In this document: positions 1 through 12,122 of the stretch, piece by piece
Layout: each line of letters starts with the position of its first letter
Position numbering within the stretch: the first letter of the stretch is position 1
Assembly: GCA_033239125.1 (NCBI GenBank)
Contig: BSWB01000007.1
Span: forward strand, 106,150,082-106,214,081
Length of the DNA stretch: 64,000 nt
Direction: 5' to 3'
Origin: Fagopyrum homotropicum
Lineage: Eukaryota; Streptophyta; Magnoliopsida; Caryophyllales; Polygonaceae
Position numbers and translations under genes: made by a program
Notes under the pieces: generated by a model
The model's database searches: none
Seen by the model: the letters and a program-made list of their open reading frames with translations, nothing else
Told to the model about the DNA's origin: nothing

Positions 1-380
1 TCGTCTCTAAACTAGGCATGTGACGAGGACTGTCTCGTCGACAACATTCTTGTTGTTACCAAAGAGTAACTCGGTTTTTTTTTTCTTTAATTCTCCTCAT
101 GGCAATCTTTGCAAGTTACTCTCATTGCAATATAATGTTTCATCCAATGCAATTTACATCAGGGTCATGTTCTATTGATGTATAAATCCGCATATGCTTT
201 CTTACATCCTCTTCTCTTACTTAATGTGTGAGTTCTACTAAATTCATACTCAATTTATACAATGATTATTATATTGTTTTTCATGTCACTCTCTACATTT
301 TAGATTTATTGATAGTTATGGTGTTTTAAAGATGAAGCAAGACAAACATCGTTCAATGTGCTGATTGTAAAACCACTAGT

Positions 381-456
381 TTGTAAGCTACTATAAAGTT
401 CATGGCAAGCTTTTAATCGTTGGGTTATTCTCGAGTATCAAACTTCCATTGGTTTA
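381..456 (+). repeat. 76-bp repeat, copy 1 (second copy at 15423)
   Basis: A segment beginning ttgtaagcta and ending cttccattggttta matches 15423-15499 in the same orientation with scattered differences. The two copies flank the whole hAT/CACTA/LTR nest but lie about 1 kb and 0.3 kb outside its edges, so they are not its target-site duplication. They may be copies of a dispersed repeat. Confidence 0.7.
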
Positions 457-611
457 ATGAAAACATAAAAAAAGGATTATTTTGGTAAGTATGCTTTTTT
501 TATAGTGGGATACAAAGTAGGCCCTCGTACTAATAATTAATTAGAAAAATAATTAGTTGGATTAATTATGTGTTTTAATAATCCTAGGAAAAAGGGAAGA
601 AGAAAAAATCA

Positions 612-692
612 CGTACCCAACTTCAGTTATCCAAGTTTAATTATCTAGTTTTGATTACCCAATTTCGGTTACCCAACTTCGATTACCAAAGA
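612..692 (+). repeat. Degenerate short tandem repeat
   Basis: About five diverged copies of a 14-17 bp unit resembling acccaacttcggtt follow one another (acccaacttcagtt, tccaagtttaatt, acccaatttcggtt, acccaacttcgatt). It looks like a small decayed minisatellite. Confidence 0.6.
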
Positions 693-1621
693 TTGTCACT
701 TTTACAATTACTAACTAACCAATCAAAATTGGGTAATTGAAATTGAGTAATGACAACATGATCCAAATTCTTGAATTCTTAATAGAAGTGTAGGAGAATG
801 ACAACTCACAGAGATTGGTACGGAGCTGAGTACTAAACATGGAAATAAATCCAAAAATCAACCACAACATGAAGTTATCCGACAACACAACATAATATAT
901 ACAACAAAAGAAGAATAAGCTACTCATTACGATGCCGAAGTAGGTGGTAGAGTGTCGGACTTTGAGACAATGCCGACTATAGACCAGTTAGAAGACAAGG
1001 GAGGAGTTGACGGATATACATTAGGACCAAGTCGTATATTCCATGGCCGTGATTTGTAAAGTCGCGTCTTCTTATGATGTGTAGTCTCCTTGTTATGAGG
1101 CCTCGACGAACACTCTATCAGCATCCGCATTCCTCCGCCGCCAATCATCGGAATCGACTTCGGTGTTGTGTAAACACTGCTTCGAAGCCGGACTAAGTTT
1201 GTCGGAGTCAAAATTCTTGTTCCTAGTATCACCCACTGCCTCGAATGAATGAAGAAGCCTCCGTTTTGGATGAAGGTAACTATATCTTCGTGAGAATTTA
1301 TTTTCTTCATTGCTAAAGGGGAAAACAAGTTGACCGTCCGAAGAACGTTTAGTGTATTCTCTCCCCTCATTAACCTTATTTAAGAAATTATTATTTTTTC
1401 TAATAATTATTATCACAAGAGTATAGTTACCCAACATAATAAAAAGGGCATTATTAGCTAGGGGTGGACACAAATCCCGGTTAATCCCGTCCCGTTCCAT
1501 TCCCGTCCCTGTCCCGTCTCGTTTTCGGCGGGACTTAGAAAAAAAATGTGTATCCCGTCCCGTGAAAAATTTGCGGGACGGGACGCGGGCAGAGGGTTTC
1601 CATCCTTGTTAATCCCGTCCC

Positions 1622-1622
<1 letters not shown>

Positions 1623-1709
<87 letters not shown>
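1623..1709. repeat. (TA)n microsatellite
   Basis: About 43 uninterrupted TA dinucleotides inside the left arm of the hAT-like element. The Ile-Tyr open frames that cross it on both strands are artefacts. Confidence 0.95.
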
Positions 1710-1714
<5 letters not shown>

Positions 1715-1918
1715 TTTATATTTTTTAAAATACTATATACATAAGAATAATATCTACAAATTATAATTTTATATTGATAAAAGTTATAAAACACTAAAAC
1801 AATAGTAAACTATATTAATATACCTATTATATAGATTAAAAAGAAAGAATGAATAATGTAAGTATATGTCTAACTGTCTTATAAAATACTAACACGTAGT
1901 ATATTATATCGGTAATTC

Positions 1919-2013
1919 GATATCAAGTTTTTTTTTTTTATCATTTGTGTCTTTAAACATGAGAGTATACTCTCATGTTTAAAGACACAAATGATAAAAA
2001 AAAACTTGATATC
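1919..2013. repeat. Near-perfect 95-bp inverted repeat (hairpin)
   Basis: The arms mirror around 1967/1968 (centre gagagta|tactctc). They match fully except for homopolymer length: 12 T on the left against 9 A on the right. Weaker pairing continues outward (atcggtaattc against ctataaccgag). There is no spacer, so the sequence could extrude or be transcribed as a perfect stem. It sits just outside the CACTA subterminal repeats. Confidence 0.9.
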
Positions 2014-2054
2014 TATAACCGAGTTTAATTAATTTTTTATTTTTTTAAAAAAAT

Positions 2055-2155
2055 TTCGGACCCTGGTTATATGAACTAACCAGGGTGTAATAATTTCGGA
2101 CCCCGGTTATATAAACTAACCGTGGTATGCATTAATTTCGGACCCCGGTTTTTTA
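2055..2155. repeat. CACTA subterminal repeats, left end
   Basis: Three copies of a unit like ttcggaccccggttata, two of them followed by an inverted partner (aactaaccagggt, aactaaccgtggt). They correspond to the right-end array near 14634-14958. Confidence 0.7.
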
Positions 2156-2884
2156 GTAAAAAAACCTCTATAGACTATAGCCCTAATCGGTCTATCCATT
2201 TCGATTTCCCGACTCTCCCAACCATCTGATAGCCCTAATCGTTCAATCATATATCGTTCAATCGTTCAAGTAGTATGCCAAATCTGAAATACCAACCATC
2301 TGATAGCAACGTCTCTACCAGCCAACAAGATTGTGAGTGGCGAGCGGCTAGAGGCGGACAACGGAGGTGAGCGGCGGGCGATTCTCCATCTCTCCCTGTA
2401 TTGGATTTATGGTGTAATTATTTACGGTATCTTCTCTTCGCAATTACATATCATATTTTAGTCTAATTTCAACCATTGACATTTTGTGGATTAAAATGTA
2501 GGTGAGAAGGAGAAAGAGGAGGTGAGAGCTCTTCAATGTCTACTATTCTCTTCAATCCTCTATCTTGTTCCTTCGGAGTATGTATACATATACCTTCAAT
2601 GTAGGACAATCCACGCGATTCTCGGTTGTTTGCCACCATGGGAAGCAAAGAGGGGGTATGCTCTTAGATTTGCATGTTTACCAAACTTTAAGTTATTGGT
2701 ACTAATTAGCTTGTTTCTTCCTTTTACCTTCTTTAAAAGGTGATGTGTTGTTCCAAGCCCTTCTAGAAAATAAGGTAAAAACAAAACTTTTAGCCCTAGT
2801 TTGTTTATAAATCCGGAAACAGAACTAATCGTTTTTTAAAGCAATTGATACATACATACATGCAAAGCAAAGCATGATAACCGG

Positions 2885-3154
2885 GGTCTTCCTGTTGATG
2901 AGTTGATTGAAAAGGCAGATGGATTTGCTGGAGTCTTCCCGGGTATGTCATATGATTGCATCAATGGTTTACTATTTCGGTTTAGTTCTTCAATACTGAC
3001 CATGATTTGTTGTATTGTTTTTTGGACCTTGTTATGATATGGTAGAACACAAGTATGAGATAGTTAAGAGGCTGCAACAGAAGAAACATATCTACGGTAT
3101 GACTAGTGATGGTGTAAACAATGTTCATGCTTTAAAGAAGGCGGATACAGCTTA
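2885..3154 (+). pseudogene. Captured plasma-membrane H+-ATPase fragment (two exons with intron)
   Basis: Exon 1 (about 2885-2942) reads GLPVDELIEKADGFAGVFP. A phase-1 intron with gt...ag ends follows (2943-3045). Exon 2 (3046-3154) reads HKYEIVKRLQQKKHIYGMT then SDGVNNVHALKKAD and runs into a TAG stop. This is the P-domain segment of plant P-type plasma-membrane proton ATPases, which pump H+ out of the cell. The family's hinge motif TGDGVNDAPAL is changed to TSDGVNNVHAL, losing the conserved second Asp. Only about 55 of some 950 residues are present. The retained intron points to capture as DNA, not as a processed cDNA. Family identification is firm; any function is very unlikely. Confidence 0.88.
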
Positions 3155-4521
3155 GATCCCTTTCCTCCCTGAGCAGTGGTAAGTGACACTGAATTTAAAA
3201 TTTTACTTTCTGCACAAAATATCATATCAACAATCCAAAAGAGCCCAATAACTAATATTACATGAAGGATTAGATGAAGGTTTGTTTATTTGATTTTTTT
3301 TACCTATTATATATTATAAGATATACACCCTACCTAGTGTCATGTAACACACCGAATCCGTGGGACTCGGAGTGCCACATTGGGATAGGATCACACAATG
3401 GATCCTGACCCTAGCTTGACAACAAGTTCACTGGACCTTGCAACATGGCACTGACACATATAAAAACAAATACATAAAACTGTATAAAACTGTACAACCC
3501 AAAAGATAAGACATCATAGCCGAGTAAGAAACATAACACCCTCACACAGGAGGTAACAAAAGACCATCCTCACGCAGGAGGGAAAGATAACAGACTCAAA
3601 AGCCCACACATCCTAATGTACGAGACGTCCTCGGCCTGCCACTCTACTAGATCACCCAGCAGCATGCCTATCCTATAGGGCATCTACAACATGGTAATAA
3701 ACCATTAGCTATCCATACACATATATAGAGTAATGCATAAGCACAATCACACATAAGGAAAGATAAACATATCATCACACTTTCACTCATTTATCTATTT
3801 TATCATCTCCATATAATGGTCATTCGCTCAAATCGTATAGATATAATATATATGAAACTATGTGACACGAGGACCGATACATCCTTGCCTCTGAGCCTGC
3901 TAGCCAGCCGTACTAGCATCGGTCACACAATCCGTGTACCCTATGGGAGTGGATTGCGCCCTTCCTGTAAACCGGTCTGACTTGACATCAGAGAACCTCC
4001 CAGACTCCACGGCGGGATGAAAGGGAAAGGTTATCACTGCCACGCAGTGGGGCAATCAATAAAACATAGGCCGGTAAATACAACATCACATGCTATCATA
4101 ACAAACATACAAAGCACACACCACTCATGCAAAAACCCAATATAAGGATGGTAGCTAAGTAAGTCCTACGGACTTACCTCAACCTCGATCACAACTCAAC
4201 CAAGATCACCTCTACATTGAAGGGATAGCACAACCTATAAACAAGACATAAGGAGATATATTAGACTCCTAAACACATAAGGGTCACACCTAGACCCAAA
4301 GGGATCCAAAGGATCAACCTCAATCTCACTCACAACCTAACAAACCTCAAAAGCCATACTAGGTATAAACCGATCATAAACATCATCAAACTCAACCTCA
4401 TACATCTAGCACGATCCTAAGCACTCATACTAGGAAAGGAGGAAACAAAGGTACCCTAAGGAAGGCCTAGAAGCGACACACACCTGCAAAACCAAAGGAA
4501 ACACCAAGTTGGTGTAGTTTG

Positions 4522-4601
4522 GCGCAAGGGTGGCTCTCTGGTGGCACAAGGGCGGTGCACAGGCCGGCGCAAGGACGGCTACAAGGCAGGCGCAGGGGTG
4601 C
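4522..4601 (-). repeat. Phased motif array in A 3' LTR (upstream cluster)
   Basis: Four degenerate copies of CCGCAGGGGCGG (the reverse of the sense word CCGCCCCTGCGG) start at 4522, 4544, 4567 and 4590. Spacings are 22, 23 and 23 bp. Confidence 0.8.
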
Positions 4602-5133
4602 TGGTGTGCAGAGGACACTACTCCAGCTCCTTCTTCACTTCTACTCTCGTTCCTTTACTTCTCTTCACTCCAATAACAACATATCAACATAACATACACA
4701 TATATATCATCATAAGCCAAACCATGGCTAAACAAGAACCAATCCTAAGGAAAGCTAAACTAAGCTAAGGAAAGGAAGAGAAGAAGAAGAAAAGAAGAAA
4801 GAAGGTAAAGAAGCCATGGAAGCTTACCAAAGCTCTCCAGGAAGTGACACAACAACAACAACATCCTCAAGCTGGCTCCATAAGGCACAACATTATCAAC
4901 AACATCCAAACTAACCAAAGCTAGCAAGATCTCTTACCAAAAGCTCACAAACCTTACAAGATCAACCAAGGATCCAAGGGAGAAGAAGAAGAGAGGAGAA
5001 GTACGTAAGGAGAGAGAGAGAGAGATCTGAAAGTAAACCCTCATCAAAGAGGAGAAGAAGAAGTATAAATAGGACGGTAAAAGGGTAAATCACGATTTAA
5101 AACAGTCAAAGAAGACGGCTGCAGCACACAGAG

Positions 5134-5189
5134 CCGCAGGGGCGGACCAGGTAAGGCGCAAGGGCGCCCCCTAGGTCACGCAGGGGCGG
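5134..5189 (-). repeat. Phased motif array in A 3' LTR (near U3 start)
   Basis: A perfect CCGCAGGGGCGG at 5134-5145 is followed by related copies starting at 5156 and 5178, exactly 22 bp apart each time. Confidence 0.85.
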
Positions 5190-5250
5190 CTCAGGCATAA
5201 ACCTGGCCCCTCTGCTCCCTCTCTCAGCTCTCAGCAACTAGGCTCTTACA

Positions 5251-5288
5251 TCTCATCCCCCTAAAAACAAGTTTTGTCCCGAAACTTG
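5251..5288 (-). promoter_or_regulatory. Element A polypurine tract and adjacent hairpin
   Basis: On the minus strand the sequence before the 3' LTR is TTTTTAGGGGGATGAGA followed by TGTAAGAG, a typical polypurine primer for second-strand synthesis. Just upstream (5268-5288) is a hairpin with stem CAAGTTT / AAACTTG and loop CGGGACA, comparable to hairpins in the same position in B, C, D and E. Confidence 0.8.
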
Positions 5289-5344
5289 CAAGATCCCAAG
5301 TCCTCTCGCTCCCACAAGCCGAGGTATAACTCACTCTCTCTATC

Positions 5345-5747
5345 GGAGGTATCACATCTCCGCTCAGAAGGTCATAACCTATAACAGATCTATAACCATA
5401 ACATCCACATGGAGGAATCATCCACTCCTGAAAAACGGGGCCATAACGCTACCCAAAGGCAGAGAGGAATCACATCTCTCGCTATATCACATCACAGGGC
5501 ATAGAGGAAGCACATCTCTAGCCAAACATAACACATGCATAGAGGAAATACGTCTCTAGCCGATCCATAACTATATACATCGTATGGAGGAATCACATCT
5601 CCACTGTACTATGTCCATCAAAGTAGCATGGAGGAAAGAACCATCTCCAGCTGAATCCTAATCCACTCAGATAGCATGGAGGAAAGAACCATCTCCCGCT
5701 ATAAACATGAATCGTACTCAAATAGCATGGAGGGAATAATCATCTCC
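5345..5747 (-). repeat. Nine-copy hairpin-unit repeat in A 3' internal region
   Basis: Units of 17-19 bp occur at 5345, 5411, 5463, 5503, 5541, 5586, 5630, 5678 and 5729, about 38-66 bp apart. Each has the form ggaggaatcacatctcc or agaggaatcacatctct, i.e. a 4-bp inverted repeat around a conserved A-rich core. When the left arm is GGAG the right is CTCC; when it is AGAG the right is CTCT. The array lies between the end of pol and the polypurine tract and is non-coding. Confidence 0.85.
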
Positions 5748-5884
5748 AGCTATACATACATCACGCTAGTATAGCAAGATCTAATGAGATTATAAGGCAT
5801 AACAACACTAGCATGGAATAAACACATCAAGGCATGAAAGCATATAAGCACATAATCACATACTCACCAAGATAGCACTAAGAT

Positions 5885-8800
5885 CTACTCATCGACCCTA
5901 GGTGCATCTATCTCGGCATAAAACTCTAGATAGTTCCTCTGGATACTATCCTCGGTCTCCCTTGTAGCCTCTTCAGGTCCACGTCTCGACCACTGTATCC
6001 TCATCATGGGTATGTCCTTCGAACGCAGGCGTCTTACACCTCGTTCTAGGACTGCAATAGGATGCTCAACAAAGGTGTGGTCTGTCTCTACCACCAAATC
6101 ATCATAACTCACAATGTGCCTCGGATCTGGTATGTACTCTCTCAGCTGAGACACATGGAACACAGGGTGAACACCCTCTAATCTCGGAGGCAAAGCTAAT
6201 CTATAGGCTGCCCTCCCAACTCTGTCCAGTATCTCAAAAGGACCAACATATCGAGGACTCAACTTCCCCTTTATGCCAAAACGTCTGACGCCACGCGTCG
6301 GGGATACTCTCAACCAGACATGAGCTCCCTATACTGAACTCAAGAGGTCGACACCTCTTGTCTGCATATGACTTCCGGCGACTCTGCGTAACCAGCACCC
6401 TCTCTCTAATCAGCGCTACTCGAGCCATATCATCACGAATCTACTATAGCGCTATCCCACTGATACTGCTACGTTCATCCCAGCATAAAGGTGTACGACA
6501 CCTACGTTCATACAGTGCCTCATAGGGAGCCATCCCAATAGATGCATGCTAGTTGTTGTTGTATGAGAACTCAACAAGTGGGAGGTAGTCAGACCATCCA
6601 TGTCCCCAATCCAACACACAAGCTCGCAGCATATCCTCCAAAGTCTGGATAGTCCTCTCTGACTGTCCGTCAGTCTGGGGGTGAAACGCAATCGTGAAAT
6701 GTAGACTCGTCCCCAAAGCAGTCTGCATCTGCTGCCAAAACCTCGAGGTGAATCGTCCATCTCGATCAGAGACGATCGTCCTCGGTACACCATGGAGTCT
6801 CACTATGTGTCTAGTGTACTCCTCAGCTAATCTACTCACCGGCCACGTCTCTAATAGGAATGAAACGTGCCGTCTTCGTCAGTCTATCAACAACAACCCA
6901 AATGGCATCAAAACTCCTACTAGGTCTCAATCCAGTCACAAAATCCATGGAGACGTCCTCCCACTTCCAGTGCGGCACTAGTAGTGGATGGAGCTCACCT
7001 CCAGGTCTGCAATGCTCTATCTTGACCTGCTGACAGGTCGCACATTGAGCCATAAATCTGGCTACATCGGCTTCATCCCTCCCTACCAATATGAACGTCT
7101 CACATCATGGTACATCTTACTCGTACCTGGATGTACAAAGTAAGGTGTATAGTGAGCCTCTTGTAAAATCCTCTGTCTCAACTCTGCATCAGCAGGAACA
7201 CAAATGCGATCATGTCGCCTCATCACTCCATTAGCTCCAATAGAAAATTGTGGTGCCTCTCCATGAAACATCCTCTCTCTAATCCTCATCAAAGTCGGGC
7301 AGGTCCCTTGTTTCTGTTGGATCTCCTCCAATAGACCAGGTAAAACCTTTAAAGCATACAACTGGGCATCCTCATCAGGAAACTGGATGTCCAACTTTAG
7401 CCAAGCTAGATCCCTTTGAAGTTGAGGTTGTACAGTTAATCGCGCAATCGCCTTCTCTCGAGGCGTCTTCCTGCTCAAGGTGTCAGCAACTACGTTCGCC
7501 TTTCCAGGATGATACAAAATCTCAAGGTCAAAGTCCTTGATCAACTCAAGCCATCGACGCTGGCGGTTGTTCAACTCCCGCTGCGTAAAAATATACTTCA
7601 GAATCTTATGGTCTGTGAAGATCTAACATGTAGCACCATACAAGTAATGTCTCCAGATATTCAAAGCATGTACTACCGCTGCCAACTCTAGATCATGAGT
7701 CAGGTAGTTCTCCTCATACGTTTTCAACTGTCGAGACGCATATGCAATCACTCTACCTCTTTGCATCAACACACATCCAAAGCCTAGCTTGGATGCATCA
7801 CTATAAACCAGAAAATCATCAGATCCCTCTGGTTGTGCCAGGACAGGAGCAGAAGTCAAACGCCTCTTCAACTCCTCAAAGCTCTGAGCACACTGGTCGG
7901 TCCACGCAAACCGGGTAGTCTTCCTCAAAAGACTCGTCAATGGACGGGCAATCACAGAAAAACCCTCCACAAAGCGTCTATAGTAACCGGCTAGGCCAAG
8001 AAAGCTACGCACTTCCTTGACGTTCGTCGGTGTCGTCCATGCAGCAACAGACTCGATCTTCGCCGGGTCAACTATAACCTCATCGGCGGAGTCGATGTGT
8101 CCAAGGAAAGCAACCTCAGACATCCAGAACTCACACTTAGAGAGTTTAGCATATAGCTCTCTATCCCTCAAAATCTGCAGAACCGTCCTCAGATGACCAG
8201 CATGCTCCTCTCTACTACGAGAGTACACCAAAATATCATCAATAAAGACCACCACAAACTGATCAAGGAAGTCGATGAATATACTGTTCATCAACTACAT
8301 AAAGACTGCTGGGGCATTCGTAAGCCCAAACGGCATCACTACAAACTCATAGTGTCCATAACGGGTACGAAATTCTGTCCTGTGTACGTCATGCTCCCTC
8401 ACCCTCAACTGGTGATATCCTGAGCGCAAATCAATCCGGGAGAAAACTGTAGCTCCCTGAAGCTGATCAAGTAGATCGTCAATATGAGGCAATGTATATC
8501 TGTTCTTGACGGTCACCTTGTTCAACTCTCTGTAATCTATGCATAGCCTCAAAGATCCGTCCTTCTTCCGCACAAAGAGGACAGGTGCACCCCATGGTGA
8601 AACATTAGGGCGTATGAAGCCCTTCTCAGCCAACTCCTCGAGTTGCTTCTTCAACTCCAACATCTCGACAGGTGCCATACGGTATGGGGCCTTCGAGATG
8701 GGTCGCGTGCTAGGCTCTAACTCTATGCTGAAGTCCACACTCCGCCGAGCCGGAAACCTCGACGGCTCAACAAACACATCAATAAACTCACAGACTACTG

Positions 8801-9431
8801 GAATATCCTCCAAAGCTAGACTCTCTCCATCCTTTATGGCGTAGCACCAAAAGGCATCACAACCTTGTGCAATCAACCAAGCTGCTCGTACGGCGCTAAT
8901 AATCGAACCTGTCTTCCCAAGGTCCCAATCCCGGAAGACCTCAATCTGACCAACCTCGGTAGAGACTGTAACAGTCCATCTACCAAAATCCAAAACTGCA
9001 TGGTGTCTACGCATCCAGTCCATACCTAATATGACTTCTTCATGCATCAATGGTATGACTAAGAAGTCAACAAGTAAAACACGAGTCCCTAAACGAAGGG
9101 GACAACTATGTATCTCACGGGTACCTCTGACCCGACTACCATCAGGTAACCCTATAGTAAAGGGTATCCCCTCTATGGTAGCTAAACTCAGACGCTCAAC
9201 ACAAGTATCAAAAATAAAGGAATGCGTAGCACCAATATCAAACAAAACTCTAACAGGTAAACCATGAAGTAAAATGGTACCTGTAGCAACCGGTGCAGGT
9301 GGATCCTCTGCACTCCTCAACTCAAAAGCTCGCCCTCGGGCTCCTCTGGCATCACTGGCGCCAACATCTCTACCTCTACCTTTACTCGTTCCTGGAGCAG
9401 AACCCTAAGTAGATGGACGCTATGGGACCCT
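5885..9431 (-). pseudogene. Element A pol: protease, RT, RNase H, integrase, chromodomain-like tail
   Basis: Reading leftward: aspartic protease (VRVLFDIGATHSFI, with Ile in place of the usual Ser/Thr after Asp), reverse transcriptase (YRELNKVTVKNRYTLPHIDD, FSRIDLRSGYHQLRV, FVVMPFGLTNAPAVF, and VVVFIDDILVYS for the YxDD box), RNase H (VYSDASKLGFGCVLM), the zinc-binding end of integrase (FMAQCATCQQVK), the integrase core (SDRDGRFTSRFW, QTDGQSERTIQTLEDMLRAC) and a chromodomain-like end (RIQWSRRGPEEATRETED). In-frame TAG stops occur at 7083-7085, 7623-7625 and 8295-8297, with more between 9321 and 9431; a 1-bp insertion shifts frame near 6320. The gene is dead. Family assignment is secure. Confidence 0.93.
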
Positions 9432-10628
9432 CTATTGTCCCTGTGTCTGCTGCTGAGGTGTCCTCTGACCACCTCCAGCTACACTGGTAGGGGAAGAACC
9501 CTGCTGAGATGCTACTTCTCCCTTCCTACAAAAGGCAGCTCGATGTCCCTGTCGGCCACAAGTAAAACAAGTCACAACTGATATGGGACAAGCTGGCTTC
9601 AGATGACCAGAGTCACCACAGTTGTAACACTGACGTCCCTTATCTACAGTTTGTGTAGATGAGGGGTAACTCTGACGCCTCTGATCTCGTCTAAATCCAG
9701 ATGATCCTCCAACTCCATTGGTCTGCCCAATGCGTTGCCTCTTCTCAGATCGTCCCGTCTGAGAAGCTCTCCTTTGACTGGCTCGCTCTCTCTCAAAAGT
9801 AGAAGCCCGGTCCTGGTAATCAGCTAGGGACTCACAATGGAATCTCACCATGTATGAACGGGTTCTCTCTCTCAGGCGTTAAGAGAACAGATACACATGA
9901 TGGTCCTCAGATGGTGCAGCTAGACCTAGCAAAGCCAACTCGGTCTGGAAACGGTGGATGGCATCAGTAATAGGCACATCCTCAAAGCCAGCCTCCACAA
10001 AGTCCTGCAGCTTCTCCCTCCTCAGTGAGGCAGGGCAGAACTACTCTCTAATCATGTGCCTCATGTGGTCATAATTGGTAACTCTAGTCCGGACAGTTCT
10101 CCACCACTGGTGTGCGAGGTCACGGAATAGGGACTGAACTAGCTCTATCCGTCTGTCCTCAGGACATTTGATAGACTCCAAAGCTGAGTCTACATGTCCA
10201 ATCAACACCTCAGTCTTTAAACCAATCTCCCCTGAGAAGTGTGGTACTCCCTGCTGGTGAAATGCCTTCAACCAGGCATCTGGTTGAGGCCCTCCGGTCT
10301 CTACTGGGACTCTAACTGGATCAGCAACACGTGTAGGTGCAGTTGGCACTCGAGTCGCTCCCTGAGATCTCTCAGAAGATCTCTCAGGTACTGGTAAATC
10401 TGGGGCTCGCTTACCAGCCCTAATATCCTCCTTAAAACATCGGAGGTACTCTCTGAACTCCGGTCCTCCCATGGAGACACGGTCAGCGTCATCAGACTGA
10501 GCACGATGTGAATGATGTCTCACAGATACACTGCTCCTCGTCTCTGGGACGACGCTCTCTGCAACCTCCTCATGTATCTCCTCCACCACTGGAGGGTCAG
10601 CAGCGGGAACTGGTCCCTCTCCTACCAC
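9432..10628 (-). pseudogene. Element A gag, N-terminus missing
   Basis: The capsid part includes VELVQSLFRDLAHQWWRTV and LRRFKEDI-like stretches. Near the C-terminus are two CCHC zinc knuckles, CYNCGDSGHLKPAC and CFTCGRQGHRAAFC, which bind RNA in the particle. The reading frame is interrupted by a TAG near 10040 and a TAA near 9890. At the gene's 5' side the coding sequence runs directly into truncated LTR sequence at 10629, so the gag start, 5' leader and primer-binding site have been deleted. Confidence 0.88.
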
Positions 10629-11428
10629 TAGCTATCCATACACATATATAGAGTAATGCATAAGGAAAGATAAACATATCAACATGCTTTCACTCATTTA
10701 CCCATTTTATCATCTCCATATAATGGTCATTCACTCAAATCATATAGATATAATATATATGAAACTGTGTGACATGAGGACCGATACATCCTCGCCTCTG
10801 AGCCTGCTAGCCATCCGTACTAGTATCGGTCACACAATCCGTGTACCCTATGGGAGTGGATTACGCCGTTCCTGTAAACCGGTCTGGCTTGACATCTGAG
10901 AACCTCCCAGACTCCACAGCGGGATGAAAGGGAAAGGTTATCACTGCCACGCAGTGGGGCAATCAATAAAACATAGGTCGGTAAATACAACATTACATGC
11001 TATCATAGCAAACATACAAAGCGCACACCACTCATGCAAACACCCAATATAAGGATGGTAGCTAAGTAAGACCTATAGACTTACCTCAACCTCGATCACA
11101 ACTCAACCAAGATCACCTCTACACTGGAGGGATAGCACAGCCTATAAACAAGGCATAAGGAGATATATCAGACTCCTAACCACATAAGGGTCACACCTAG
11201 ACCCAAAGGGATCCAAAGGATCAACCTCAACCTCACTCACAACCTAACAAACCTCAAAAGCCATACAAGGCATAAACCGATCATAAACATCATCAAACTC
11301 AACCTCGCACATCTAGCATGATCCTAAGCACTCATACTAGGAAAGAAGGAAACAAAGGTACCCTAAGGAAGGCCTAGAAGCGACACACACCTGCAAAACC
11401 AAAGGAAACACCAAGCTGGTGCAGTTAG

Positions 11429-11508
11429 GTGCAGGGGCGGCTCTCTAGTGGTGCAAGGGCGATGCACACGCCAGCGCAGGGGCGGCTACAAGGCAGGCGC
11501 AGGGGCGG
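11429..11508 (-). repeat. Phased motif array in A 5' LTR (upstream cluster)
   Basis: Copies of G(T/C)GCAGGGGCGG start at 11429, 11451, 11474 and 11497 (spacing 22, 23, 23), the same layout as 4522-4601 in the other LTR but with better-preserved words. Confidence 0.85.
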
Positions 11509-12045
11509 CTGGTGTGCAGAGGACACCACTCTAGCTCCTTCTTCACTTCTACTCTCGTTCCTTTACTTCTCTTCACTCCAACAGCAACATATCAACATAA
11601 CATACACATATATACATCATCATAAGCTAAACCATGGCTAAACAAGAACCAATCCTAAGGAAAGCTAAACTAAGCTAAGGCAAGGAAGAGAAGAAGAAGA
11701 AAAGAAGAAAGAAGGTAAAGAAGCCATGAAAGCTTACCAAAGCTCTCCAAGAAGTCACACAGCAACAACAACACCCTCAAGCTGGCTCCATAAGGCACAA
11801 CATCATCAACAACATCCAAACCAACCAAAGCTAGCAAGATCTCTTACCAAAAGCTCACAAACCTACAAGATCAACCAAGGATCCAAGGGAGAAGAAGAAG
11901 AGAGGAGAAGTACGTAAGGAGAGAGAGATAGAGATCTAAAAGTAAACCCTCATCAAAGAGGAGGAGAAGAAGAAGTATAAATAGGACGGTAAAAAGGTAA
12001 AGCACGAGTCAAAACAGTCAAAGAAGATGGCTGCAGCACACAGAG

Positions 12046-12122
12046 CCGCAGGGGAGGGCTCTGTGAGCCGCAGGGGCGGACCAGGTAAGGCGCAGGGGGC
12101 CCCCTGGGTCATGCAGGGGCGG
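12046..12122 (-). repeat. Phased motif array in A 5' LTR (near U3 start)
   Basis: Copies start at 12046 (CCGCAGGGGAGG), 12068 (perfect CCGCAGGGGCGG), 12090 and 12111, spaced 22, 22 and 21 bp. The first copy is extra relative to the other LTR, where the cluster starts at 5134. Confidence 0.85.

Larger units (their letters stand above)
1..1450. other. Intergenic DNA with no recognisable gene
   Basis: AT-rich sequence without a recognisable coding region. An open frame on the minus strand (927-1370, 147 codons) and an overlapping one (1093-1500) have no familiar domain, no cysteine/histidine motif and no convincing exon structure. I treat them as chance or very decayed. The stretch contains a short degenerate tandem repeat and one copy of a repeat found again beyond 15 kb, both listed separately. 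Confidence 0.6.
3343..5250 (-). repeat. Element A 3' LTR (complete, 1908 bp)
   Basis: Bounded by tgtaacac and ctcttaca on the plus strand, so the sense LTR starts TGTAAGAG and ends GTGTTACA. The part from 3707 to 5250 matches 10629-12183. It contains two arrays of the CCGCAGGGGCGG word (4522-4601 and 5134-5189). Confidence 0.92.

Noticed and set aside
1546..1794. Open frames rich in Ile-Tyr on both strands
   Set aside because: They are translations of the TA microsatellite.
1890..1925. cacgtagtatattatatcgg as the missing CACTA left terminus
   Set aside because: Only loosely similar to CACTAGTACAAAGAGG and no matching 3-bp target duplication with the right end.
2522..2784. Short open frames on both strands near the H+-ATPase fragment
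   Set aside because: No recognisable domain, overlapping frames, and located in transposon interior; no support as a gene.
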